The position numbers and the translations under genes were made by a program. This document shows positions 45,439 to 56,000 of a stretch of DNA of 64,000 bases, piece after piece. Position 1 is the first letter of the stretch; each line of letters opens with the position of its first letter. A model generated the notes under the pieces. That model was not told the origin of the DNA, did no database searches, and saw only the letters and a program-made list of their open reading frames with translations. Origin of the DNA: Amoebophrya sp. A120 (lineage: Eukaryota > Sar > Dinophyceae > Syndiniales > Amoebophryaceae); assembly GCA_905178155.1 (NCBI GenBank), contig CAJINV010000002.1, positions 634,422 through 698,421 on the forward strand. Reading direction: 5' to 3'.

Positions 45439-48400
45439 TTACATTCCGCTTATGCACTGCAAATATGTCTCCTGGGTCTGGAAAGTTGTGATGCATGTCA
45501 GTTAACAGAAATCACACTGTAATGCACTGCCAAGCATGACAGACTTTGCCGTGGCTCCGTGTTGCGTATTCCGCATGACAGACAGCGTTTTTGCATGACA
45601 GACTAGAGGACCTCTTGCTGGCCATGCAATACAGAGCTCAGCGTCATGCCAGACTAGCATGACAGATCTCGTACTCTTTCAGACCCAGACATATTTGCAT
45701 TTGATACCGCTTCGCCTTCCCCAGCTCCACCGTCCGGGCCCGCTGGGCGAAGGACAAGTATGGCGCTCTCAACTGTTACACTCTCAGTCAGCTGTTACAC
45801 GGATTTGTGATGCAAGAATGGAAAAAGTGAAAGCGGTGACCTTGCGCGTCTTGCATGACAGATTTGGCACAGATTCCCATCCTCTTTGGCTCTTCGAGAA
45901 TTTGCCATGCAAAGCAGCTTGATCGCGTCGATTTGGATTGTAGTTTCGCATGGCAAATCATGTAACAGCTGAGCGTGTAACACTTGAGAACGCCATAACA
46001 AGGTAGATAGCGTTTCGGTTACGTTGGTCTGGGCCGGACTGCATTGCACGATCATCAACATCTTTGCGTCGCCCCCCAGGCTGTCCTTCAGCATCATCGT
46101 CAGCTTGCTGTTCCGGTACGGGACGTGTATGGTGTTCTCAAACGTTACATTCTCAAGTGTTTACACGATTTGTCATGCAAAATCAACATCAACATCCACA
46201 GGGTGAAGCGACTTCGCATGACAAATTCCCGGAGGTCTGCACAGCATGTAAATCTGTGCGGAATTTGTAATGCTAGAGGTGCATTTTCATTTATTGTCCC
46301 CCTTTGGCTTTTGCTGTTCTTGCATTACAAATTCATGTAACAGTTGAGAATGTAACATTTGAGAACGCCATAACGTGCCCGGACTTGTTTTGCAGCGAAG
46401 AATATGCACTGCAAAAGTATCGCACTCGTATAAATGCATATACAAATTTCATCCTCAGCTGCTTGAGAAATGAAATTTGTAATGCGGATTTACCTTAAGG
46501 AGAAGATTTGTAATGCAAGATAGTTGCAATACGAGTACCAGTACGATACTTTTGCAGGGCATACAGAAATCACGTCCCCCAGTGCGGAAAGCGACTTGTT
46601 GATGTTCTGGGCCTATCAAAACCAAATATGTCCGAGTGTGGAAGGATGAAAAGTTTGTCGTGCACATTTTGCATGACTCCTGATGTCTGTGATGCATGCC
46701 CTAGCATCACAGATTTTGTGAGGGCTTCCTGATGGCTACACCGGATGAGAAATGCCCTCGCGCCAAGGCAAAAACTGGATTGCTTTGCTGTTCATGCAAT
46801 ACAGATTTTTGTAGAATCCAAATGAAGCATCACAAGTTGTATCCTTCCAGACCGAGACGTATTTGCAATGCATAGCGCCTCCTTCAGCGTCTGGCCGGTG
46901 GCGCCGGATTTCCCAACGTTCTCACTCCCGGCCAAATCGATCAGGTGGATTTTGTATGCATTGCAAAGCGTACCGTGTTAGCAGTCATTGGATTACAAAT
47001 TTGCTCAGCATGATGAGAAATGGAATTTCTATCATGCGGATTCAGCTTAGGAAAGAGATTTGTAAATGCATGACTGCAATTAATACTAGTAGGTGTAGGA
47101 TGCTTTTGCAAAGCATATTTTGCCGAAGTACTGCGACCCGGTTTCCAGGGACTCGTTGTCGGCTTTGATGGTAACGATTCGGTTATCCAAGGAAAAAAGT
47201 GCATACGGCTACAGGCGACTTGTAGAGAATTCAGCATCACAAACTTGCCTTGCATGACAGAGAAAACTTGTATATGCAGAGTAGATCATATGGCAATAAA
47301 ACGCACATGAAAAAACGAGGCTCATAAGCATTTTGCGCATGGCAGAGGTTGTTTCTCTTGCGTGTTCTGCAACACAACAAGGTGTAACTGTAACATTTTC
47401 ATCCTGTGATACTGGTGCGACCGAGAAGAGTACTCGTTCATGTCGGTTGTTCCAACCGCCCGGTTTTTGTCGGCGTCGTTCATGAGGCGCGTGACGTCGT
47501 TCATATTTTTGATACTGTACTCCTCCACGTTGGTAAGCTGGATCGCTGTGTCGTGATCAAAGGTTTATTAATTGCAATCAAAGTGCGGAATCAATCGAAA
47601 AACTTCTCATGCAAAAGTGAATTTAAACAAAACTACCGAAATGTAGTAACCTGTCGTGCAAATAAATTTTCTTACATCCATCCTGCTGCAGCTTCACGTC
47701 CACTTTTTTCCCCCCTGCGCCGCCATTTGTTCCGCTGACCAGCAAGTCGCGCAGAGATTCGTTGTAGATCTCCGTGATCATCATTTTATCGTAACGAAAA
47801 ATCCCCCCTCCCCATATTGAAAGCGCATCCTTGTGAAAATTTGTGACGCAGATTTGCGACCACAAATCGGGTCTGTCTTGCAAGAAGGCACACTCAGGCT
47901 GTCCGCCACGTTATGCGCGTGATTTGTAATGCTGTGAGGCTTACAGGGTAGCCGTCTACCATGCTAGGCGCCTACACCAAAAGGCCGCCCCCGCCTAGGC
48001 TCACGATCTGCGTGCATTCCTGTACTGCAAGACAAATCAGATTTGTGTACGCAAATCCAGCATCATAAATTTCCTTTTCGATATGGGGAGGGGGGATTTT
48101 TCCTTTTGATACATTTTCAGTGAGATTCTGTTGCTCATCTTTTTCTCCCCCACGACTTTAAAGAGTTCCGTCAAGACTCGGATGTACAAACCCGGATTAT
48201 CGCTCGGCCCCCGCTATGAAGTGCAAAAGTATCGCACTCGTAGTAATCGCAATGATGCATTTACAAATTTCCATCCCAAGGCCAAGGTAAAACAGCATGA
48301 CAAATTCCACTTTTCATGCTGACCGAATTTGTAATGCGATTTCTACTAGTACGATGCTTTTCTTTGCAATGCATACCCGCATGGTAAACGTCTTCCCCGA

Positions 48401-51400
48401 CCCGGTCTGTCCGTAAGCGAAGATGCACACGTTGTAGCCGTCCAGAACCGAGGTTGCTAACGCCTGCGCGTTATCCTATGCAAAAACGTCCCCACCCCAT
48501 AGTCGTCTTCGTCATGCAAATCTGCATGCTCAAAATGTTTCTCATGCGGAGCGTCATGACAAGCGTTGTCTAGTCGCGATTTGGAATTTGTAATGCTCCA
48601 ATCAGCATAATAGGCTAGCTCTGTGATGCTGCTGAACAAGCAAAACATCACTACACTACGAGGCCAGACTTGTCATGCGCAACAACCAAAACTGGCTGTT
48701 TTTGTCTAGCAAATTTTCCATCTTAACTCTGGGGTGGGAAGGTTTTTGCTCAGGCTATGCTTCCGTGAAGACCTCCTCTTGGATGGAATTCGGGCGGAAC
48801 ACCTTGTCGAATTCGAACCAGCGTTTCCGGGCGTCGTAGGCGTATGAATTGCAAAAGCATCGCACTCGTACTAACTGCAAACATGCATGACAAATCTTGT
48901 TCCTAAGGTTAAAACAGCATTGCAAATTTCATTTCCAATACTGAGGGAATTTGTGATGCTATTTTTACTAGTACGTTTACGTTACTTTTGCAGCGCTTAA
49001 GTCGTTGTAGATCGCGATTTTTGACTCCTCCGAAAACTCGGTCGTTTTGGCGCCGGAGCTATCAAAAGCAAACATTTCTGCGTCTGGAAGTTCAAGTGTG
49101 TGTTGCTGATACCTGCATTACAAATTGGCCGCTTGTACGGCATAACAACATGAGAAGTTGTTTTCCTCAGCTACTTCATCTTCTTGCGGATTCATCATTC
49201 GTATTTGGCATTACAAACTGGCTTCAGCACGACAAAAAAAATGGATTTGAATTTGATTTAACAGCCGTACTAATGCATTGTAGACCTTGTATGCCCTTCA
49301 AATTTCGCATCACAGATCCAGACCCAGAAATATTTGCAATGCATAGGACCGCGGCTCGGAATCCTGCTCGTTGTCGTTCAGAGGGCGAACACGGGCGAAC
49401 ACCTATTTGCCGTTTGACGAAATTTGTATTGCATCAAAGGCATTGTGTTCGTGTGACAGCACGCACAAGCTGCAAGACAACATCCTCTTCTGATGCAATA
49501 TTAGCAATGCACTGGGTAATCCGTATCCGTTTTTGCATGACAAATCCTATACGTCGCAAAGAAATACTCTATACCCGGATATTCCCTTTCAGTTCCAACA
49601 CCAAATTGTGCAGCCTCCTTCTTTCCGCCTGGATATTCTTGAAGGAATCTTGCATGCTCGCAATCTGGTTCCCCATCTGCTTGCAGGAACGAATCAACGT
49701 GACTAAATAGCTATCCTGGAACTGCCTTAACTCCACCGAAACCGCGGATTTGAACTCGGTGAACTGAATCTTCAAGTCGTTTAGCTTCTGGTTCAGTTTC
49801 ACCGTCGCGACTTGTTTGGAAGAGGATTCCTTCTCGATCTTGGACTTGAAAATCTGATTTTGCTCCTTCAACTTCTTATTCTCTTCGGATAGTTGCCGAT
49901 TTGTGACGGTCGTTTCCTCGATTTCTTTCGAGAGTTGCGAATTCTGCTTCTTCAACGTGTCGAGTTTTTTATCCAAACTGTTCTCCCCGCCCTCATACCC
50001 GTCGAGCTTTTTCTTCATGGTCTCAATCTGCGTCGCTTTCTTCTGGATTTCATCTTTCAGCTTACTCATCTGCTCCTCCTGCTTCTCGTTCGTTCTCTTT
50101 GATTTACTATCCTTTTGCTCGAATTCGGACAATTCGGTTTGGAGTTTCTCCGCTTTGGTTTTCAGATTCTGCTCGTTTTGCTCGAACTGCTTGATATTGT
50201 AGTCCTGCTGTTTTAACTTGTCCTGCATCTGAATCACCTGCTGTTCCTATCAGAATGAAAAATGCCCCCACCCCCGAACTGGAAAGCATTTGTATTGCAA
50301 ACCTTTCCAAATGAAACATTCGCCCTCTTGCATGTATCAGCATCACAGGTTTCCAATCGTGAATAGCAAACATTTGTATTGCAAAAGATCCCAGCAAGAG
50401 CGGTGCTTGTCATGCAAGCGATGCGAAACAACACTAGAATCTGCATCAGAAAGATTCATATTCCTTTCATGCATGACAAAAAGGTTTCATTTGGAAACTT
50501 CGCATCACAAATTTTTGCAACTTTGGGGGTGGGGGGCACTTTTCACTCTAATAGTTCCAAGTCACTGCAGCGCTCGGAGAGAAACTTAACCCGTTCGTTT
50601 ATGAATTGCAAAAGTGTCTGGGTCTGGAAGAGTGCAAGTTTCTCATGCTTGTCTGGCATGACTCATAAATCTGTGATGCAGGAGCAGGAAAAGGGCCTGT
50701 GGTCTGTCATGCAGAAACGTAGTTTGCCATGCGGAACACGAAACACAAGAGCAGCTCAAAAATTTGTCATGCTTGGCTGCGTATTGCAGCGCGCCAACCA
50801 GTCACATTTTAGCATTACAGGTTTCCAGACCCAGACATTTTTGCATGTGATATCGTTTCCATCGGTGCCAGAGGTTTGGTCCATCTTCTTCAGCCTGTCG
50901 TTTTCATTCTCCAGTCGTTTCACCTCCAGTTCCAGTTGGGAAAGATTCCGCTGGCTGTCTGCCGCTGACGCAGCTGTTGAAGATGCGCGATTGGGAGACG
51001 GAGACGGAAGGGAGCCGGCGCCTGAGGCAAGTTTCGTTTTTGTCTACTTTCGTGCTGATTTGCAACATAGCGAAGAAAAACAACTCTGTGATGCATAGAA
51101 GCAAAACAGGATCGAGTGGTGCATGTGCAAATGAAATCTTCACAGTAACATAGTACCAGGGCCTCGTGACAGTTGGTCCGCACTCTTAATCCCCGGTAAT
51201 TGCTTGGGCGCGGCTAGCTTGTTCGGCCTGTCGGGGCTTCTCGGCAGGGGTCGGAAACCCGCGGTGCTACTCGGTTTAGTCCGCCAAAACTCCTCCGCAG
51301 ATTTCTGATACTTCGCTCCCATGTCGTTCACGGTCTGCAAAAAGTGCCGGCCGTAGGTGAGCGCGAATGCGTGGTGCGCCTTGTCGGCGATTTTGTACTG

Positions 51401-52866
51401 GGCTTTCTTCACCAAAAACTGCGAATCCGACAAAGTTGGCATGGACTGCCCGCCCGTTCCATAACGGGAAATCAAGTACTGCAAACCCAGAAACCAGATG
51501 TCAATCATGCCACCGTACGTGGCGAGGTCCAGGGTTCTGCCCATAAACAGCAATGAGAAACAGCTGCAGGACTCGTCGCGCGAGGAGGAGGAACTGGAAG
51601 TTCCGCCAGCGGATGCTGATCCCGCGTTGCACCGAAGAAAAGTGGTGGTCACCGGGCCGTAGATTATTCCGATACAATATGAAAGCGCACAACTCGTGCC
51701 CCTCCCGCCCCTTTTTTGTACTAGGGCCCTAACAGCAACAAAAGCAACGGCAGATATGTGGCGAGTTCCGCAAGACTACAAACCTGTACCTGCGCGCAGT
51801 AGATTTTAGTACTTCTGCAGTGTCGTGAGGTAGTAGCTCCAAGATTTGGCATGCAAACAGTGCCTCGAGGCAGGTTGTGGATTTAGTATTTTGCATTACA
51901 AATGACAATGAGGGGTAGAAGGGGGATTTGTGCACTCTCATATGCAGTCCCGCAAGTCGACCTTGCTGTATTCGGTGACGGATTTGGTTTTCCCCCAGCG
52001 TAGTTCATCTCCCGCATCGGAAATCCAGAAAAGCCGTCGGGTTCGCTTGTAATTTGAGTAGTTGTATTTCACCAATTGTTATCCTGTGCAAAAGTATCGT
52101 ACTCGTAGTAATCGCAATCATGCATTGCAAATCTTTATCCCAAGGCAAAATAGCATGACAAATTCCATTTGTTATGCTGAGCTAATTTGTATTGCAATTA
52201 CTACTAGTACGATACTTTTGCAGTTCATAATTGCGCCCCGTTGCGCAGAAGCTCGATCATGTTCTGGATGTTTTTCTGGCTCTCGATGATACAGGACTGG
52301 AAGAGGTCGTACCTGATTTAGGTTTTCATGTGTTTGTATATGCAAACCGCGCATGACAAAACATAGAATAAATGCATGGCTTCGCATTACAAATCTATCC
52401 GATATTCCTACCAGTGCTCCGCATCTTCCTCCGTGTTCGCTACCAGGGTGTATTCCCACGTGTACGGCGCATGCGCCTTGATCTCCAGCTATCGTGAGAA
52501 AAAAGTGTTACAGTTACACACTCTGATGGGAGAAAAGCAAGACAGTCAACCTCTGTCATGCAGGAAATGCTTGCCACCCTCATTTCATACGTGTTTTTCC
52601 TTACAGTCTGCGCATCACAGGTTTTCTTTGCCATGTCGAGCAACTTTGTGATGCAGAAACCCCAACAAATGTGTAACTGTAACACTTTTTTCCTGTGATA
52701 CCAGTACCCCATCGTGCAGCAGATTTACCTCCCCGCTGTGTGCAAGGTGGATTTGCTTCAGGAGCTCCCCCTGGTCATTCCGGTAACTTCTCAAAACCCC
52801 CTTCCTCAAAACGAAGTACTCCTTCCGCCCCGTAGAGTCGTTCAGCAAATAGCCGCGACGCTCCAT
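45439..52866 (-). CDS. Kinesin-14 (C-terminal motor) with N-terminal PH domain, 950 aa
   Basis: Twenty-two exons totalling 2853 nt; three introns are GT-AG (52313-52411, 51022-51156, 47546-47675), the other eighteen introners. Residues 1-105: PH domain ([10 protein letters not shown] ... [18 protein letters not shown]). About 110-175: a second PH-like segment ([30 protein letters not shown]). About 340-610: coiled coil. Motor from about 610: GNIRVFARVRP neck junction, P-loop GQTGSGKT near 699, switch I NEYSSRSH near 815, switch II DLAGSE near 848, then [15 protein letters not shown] and VPYRNSKLT. Neck before motor is the kinesin-14 order, so minus-end-directed ATP-driven movement on microtubules is expected. 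All nucleotide-binding motifs are intact. The protein ends soon after the motor (VELGRRSGM), with the stop codon in a 7-nt last exon. A PH domain on kinesin-14 would allow membrane or lipid attachment, which is inference. Confidence 0.93.
45451..45706. mobile_element. Family B introner, intron 21 of the kinesin
   Basis: TATGCACTGCAAATATGTCT at the left, CAGACCCAGACATATTTGC..TTTGATA at the right. TSD CCGCT on both sides. It precedes the 7-nt terminal coding exon. Confidence 0.92.
45758..45997. mobile_element. Family I introner, intron 20 of the kinesin
   Basis: TATGGCGCTCTCAACTGTTA / TAACACTTGAGAACGCCATA. TSD ACAAG on both sides. Confidence 0.93.
46128..46372. mobile_element. Family I introner, intron 19 of the kinesin
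   Basis: TATGGTGTTCTCAAACGTTA / TAACATTTGAGAACGCCATA. TSD ACGTG on both sides. Second copy of the family, in the neighbouring intron. Confidence 0.93.
46403..46563. mobile_element. Family A introner, intron 18 of the kinesin
   Basis: TATGCACTGCAAAAGTATCG / CGATACTTTTGCAGGGCATA. TSD AAGAA/CAGAA. Confidence 0.92.
46614..46874. mobile_element. Family B introner, intron 17 of the kinesin
   Basis: TATCAAAACCAAATATGTCC / CCAGACCGAGACGTATTTGC..GCATA. TSD GGGCC/GCGCC. Confidence 0.9.
46955..47117. mobile_element. Family A introner, intron 16 of the kinesin
   Basis: TATGCATTGCAAAGCGTACC / GATGCTTTTGCAAAGCATA. TSD TTTTG on both sides. It lies a few codons before DLAGSE. Confidence 0.92.
47184..47411. 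mobile_element. Family H introner, intron 15 of the kinesin
   Basis: TATCCAAGGAAAAAAGTGCA at the left, GTGTAACTGTAACATTTTC..TGTGATA at the right. TSD TCGGT/CTGGT. The left arm is diverged from the other H copy. Confidence 0.78.
47787..48111. mobile_element. Family F introner, intron 13 of the kinesin
   Basis: GAAAAATCCCCCCTCCCCAT / ATGGGGAGGGGGGATTTTTC. TSD CATTT on both sides. Confidence 0.93.
48215..48375. mobile_element. Family A introner, intron 12 of the kinesin
   Basis: TATGAAGTGCAAAAGTATCG at the left, TTTGCAATGCATA at the right. TSD CCCGC on both sides. It lies just after the P-loop motif. Confidence 0.93.
48472..48757. mobile_element. Family C introner, intron 11 of the kinesin
   Basis: TATCCTATGCAAAAACGTCC / GGAAGGTTTTTGCTCAGGCTA. 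Flanks CGCGT/TGCTT. Frame kept ([12 protein letters not shown]). Confidence 0.86.
48843..48999. mobile_element. Family A introner, intron 10 of the kinesin
   Basis: TATGAATTGCAAAAGCATCG / GTTACTTTTGCAGCGCTTA. TSD AGGCG/AGTCG. Its right end is TTA instead of ATA. Confidence 0.88.
49060..49345. mobile_element. Family B introner, intron 9 of the kinesin
   Basis: TATCAAAAGCAAACATTTCT at the left, CAGACCCAGAAATATTTGC..GCATA at the right. TSD GGAGC/GGACC. Confidence 0.88.
49404..49573. mobile_element. Unclassified introner, intron 8 of the kinesin
   Basis: Starts TATTTGCCG, ends ATACTCTATA; interior has TTGTATTGC and GCATGACAAAT words but no long TIR. Flanks ACACC/CCCGG. It falls exactly at the neck-motor junction. 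Strict 5-bp excision gives IRVARVRP; a one-codon shift gives the consensus IRVFARVRP. Confidence 0.65.
50248..50553. mobile_element. Family E introner, intron 7 of the kinesin
   Basis: GAATGAAAAATGCCCCCACC at the left, GGTGGGGGGCACTTTTCA..TAATA at the right. TSD GTTCC on both sides. Confidence 0.93.
50600..50852. mobile_element. Family B introner, intron 6 of the kinesin
   Basis: TATGAATTGCAAAAGTGTCT / AGACATTTTTGCATGTGATA. TSD TCGTT on both sides. Confidence 0.93.
51678..51942. mobile_element. Family G introner, intron 4 of the kinesin
   Basis: TATGAAAGCGCACAACTCG at the left, GATTTGTGCACTCTCATA at the right. Flanks TACAA/TGCAG. Frame kept (DLRDC-IGIIYG). Confidence 0.85.
52080..52229. mobile_element. 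Family A introner, intron 3 of the kinesin
   Basis: TATCCTGTGCAAAAGTATCG / CGATACTTTTGCAGTTCATA. TSD ATTGT/ATTGC. Confidence 0.93.
52490..52700. mobile_element. Family H introner, intron 1 of the kinesin
   Basis: AAAAAAGTGTTACAGTTACA / TGTAACTGTAACACTTTTTT. TSD CCAGC/CCAGT. It splits the PH domain. Confidence 0.92.
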
Positions 52867-53072
52867 AGTGAAAAGTGCAGGGCAAATTTCCCGCACATTC
52901 TACAAAATGCATGATAAATTTTGCTAACTTGGAGCGTCAAACATGTCATGCGGACTAAGATTGAAGGCAAGTTTGTTACGCAGAAACAGCATTTGTACGT
53001 GTACGGGAAAATAATTCCTGTGGATACGGTTGATGATGTTCCAGAAGTTTCTTCAAAAAGTTTTTCCTTCTA

Positions 53073-56000
53073 TCAAAAGCTCAAGCTCTCAATCATGAAG
53101 TGCAGCTGCCCGGTGGCGTACAGAAAGTCCGCTTCCTCGCGTTGTTTCTGGAAATGCGGCATCAAAAGGAAAAATCCCCCCTCCCCATATCGAAAACGAA
53201 ATCTGTGATGCTGTATTTGAGTACGCAAATCGACTTGTAATGCTAGAAGGCCAAGAGACGCAGCTGTGGCCTTCGTTGCAGGCAATTTGTCATGCTGTTT
53301 CCCACTTCCAGCTGGCCCCTGTTATGCTGAAGATGCAAGGCTTTCCCACGCCAACCAGCACTACAGTCCGCATCTTTTCCCTTCTAGCATGACAATGCTG
53401 ATTTGTGACCGCAAATCTGCATCACAAATTTCTAGTTTGAATATGGGGTGGGGGGATTTTTCACTTTGATATGCGGCTGCAGCTGTCTCGTCTGAATCAC
53501 GAAATCGTTCGACGAAATAGTATATCCTGTGCAAAAGTATCGTACTCGTACAAATGCAAGTCTTGCATTACAAACATTTTTCTTGAGGTAAATCGGCATT
53601 ACAAATTTCATTCCTCATGCTGAGGAAATTTGTAATGCATTTATACGAGTACGATACTTTTGCAGTTCATATAGTATTCTGACTTCTTGTTCTTACCGCT
53701 GTTCGTGCTGCTGCAAGGCTGATACTGGTTCTCGCTGAAGAAGTCGCAGTGCTCCTCGTGCTGGGGTACACTGATGTTGCCGACGCAGCAGGACCTGGAC
53801 CTCCACGACTTGTGCTGGGGACCCCGATTGGTGCACCAGCACCACTACCCGGAACAAGTGGTCCTTCTACCGAGGAAGTAGTCGCCGCAGAGGTTCCGCC
53901 AGGGTTTGTAGAGGAAACTAGTTTCACCAAGTACGCGACGATAAAAAAAGTCGTGTACGTTGCCGCCGAATGCGCCAAAATCCCCGCTAGCCCGAAAGGG
54001 AAGTAGATCGTCAGGACTAATTTCGCTTGGTGGAAAAAATCGATGAAATTGAGGTAGCTGGCGTGGAGGAGGGATTTGAAATCCTGGACGGCTTGGTAGC
54101 AAAAGTTCCTCACCGCTGATGGGACGGTTTTGAATTTGATGAGAAATTTGTAAACCCGCTTGTACAGTGGGGGAACGACTACAACTACCACTTCTTCTAC
54201 TTTCGTACTCCTCGTCGTGGTTCCACCAAGAGGAATTCCGTTTCTCAGCCACACCTTCTTCCACGGGACGCACTGTTTCACGCTGTCGTAGGTAATCGGT
54301 TTTTTCCCGTAGAAACCAACGTTGTTTTGGTTCAGGTCTACTTCTTCGGCGGAGGAGGTTGTGATGGATGAAGATGAACTGGCGGTCTTTAATATAATTT
54401 TCGGCTCCGTTTTTACGTACACCCAATCGTAGACTGCTTCTGCTTTCTATGAGAGTGCACAACCCCCCCTCTACCCCCTCATTTGCCATGCCAAATCCCC
54501 AATCCAATCGCTGCTCTGTGGGACTGTTTGCATGACAAATTGCGGAACCGAAAACAGTACTACACTAGGCACGTGAACCTGTCATGCACAGGCTCCATGT
54601 TTGTTTGTGTTTGTACTGCTGTTCAAGTTCATGCAATACAAATGAAAGGGAGGAGGGGTTGTGCACTCTCATACTTCCGAAGAACAGTCGGACTCTGTTT
54701 CGGAATCCGTTTCGCACTCGCTTTCGGTATATGGATTGCAAAAGTGTCTGGGTCTGCAAGAATATAAACTTGCGATGCGCATTTCAGAACACAGAAAGAT
54801 CTCTCATGCATAGGTAGCAAAAGCTGCCCACTTTCTGTCACCAGAGTGGGAGACTTGTCATGCGGATTCGGCATCGCGGAAGCTTCTCGAGACCTGTGAT
54901 GCTAGAGCTTCCATGCCAGACCTTCTGTGTCATGCAAAAACAGCATGACTCTTCCAGACCCAGACATTTTTGCATTTCATACGGTAGTTTCACCCTCGTC
55001 CTCTGAGCTGCAATCCGTTCCCTCTTCTTCCGAAGATCCGGCTTCGCTGTCGCATATCCTGTGCAAACTAAGTATCGCACTCGTATAAATGCAAGTCTTG
55101 CATTACAAATCTTTTTCCTATCGTAAATTCGCATTACAGATTTTATTTCTCATGCCGAGGAGATTTGTAATGCATTTATACGAGTACGATTATACTTTTG
55201 CAATGCATATCACAATCAGAGCCACGATTTCCTGACGAATCGGTTTTGTTTTCTGATTCTGATTCTGTCTCCCAGTCGCTGCCGCTTTCTGACTCCGACT
55301 CGTCTTCTTGCTGATTCCCCACGCCAAACCCGAAAAACCCTCCACCAAACCGGCGCTGCTGAACGACTCCACCTGCTGCTCTCTCGTCGTCGTCGTCCTG
55401 CTCTTCCTCGTCCTCCTCGAGTGTATGAACTGCAAAAGCATCGTACTCGTAGTAATTGCAGTCAGGCATTACAAATCTTTCTTGAGGCAAATCCGCATTA
55501 CATGTTCCATTTCTCATGCTAAACAAATTTGTGATGCAATTTTTTTATACAGTACGATGCTTTTGCAAAGCATAGAGTGGCAATGCGAACAAAAACCCGT
55601 ACCGCAACTCCACTAAAGCCAGAAACGGAACCAAGTACGTCAAATAAGCGCAGAAGAAGAGAAACAGCGTCTCCTGGTACTTGCAAATCACCGAAAAACG
55701 AAACCAGTAGCTTGAGTAGGAACCGTATTCGAGGTAGTTTTTCTGGAACTCGGAGTCTGCTGTTGTTGGAGCAGTAGACGCGGTGCTGTGCGTGCTTGCT
55801 CTCTTCGCTGTTGGGGAAGATGATGGGGCACTGGTCCTGCTCTGGTATGCCAGATGATGTTCCGAGTTTTTTTTGTACTGGCTGCTCGTCCTCGTTGTCC
55901 CTGTAGTTGGAAGGGAACTTACTTTCAGCAGGCTGCCCGGGACAATGCTGAAGTCGTCGCTTCCTTCTTGTTATCCTGTGCAAAAGTATCGTACTCGTAC

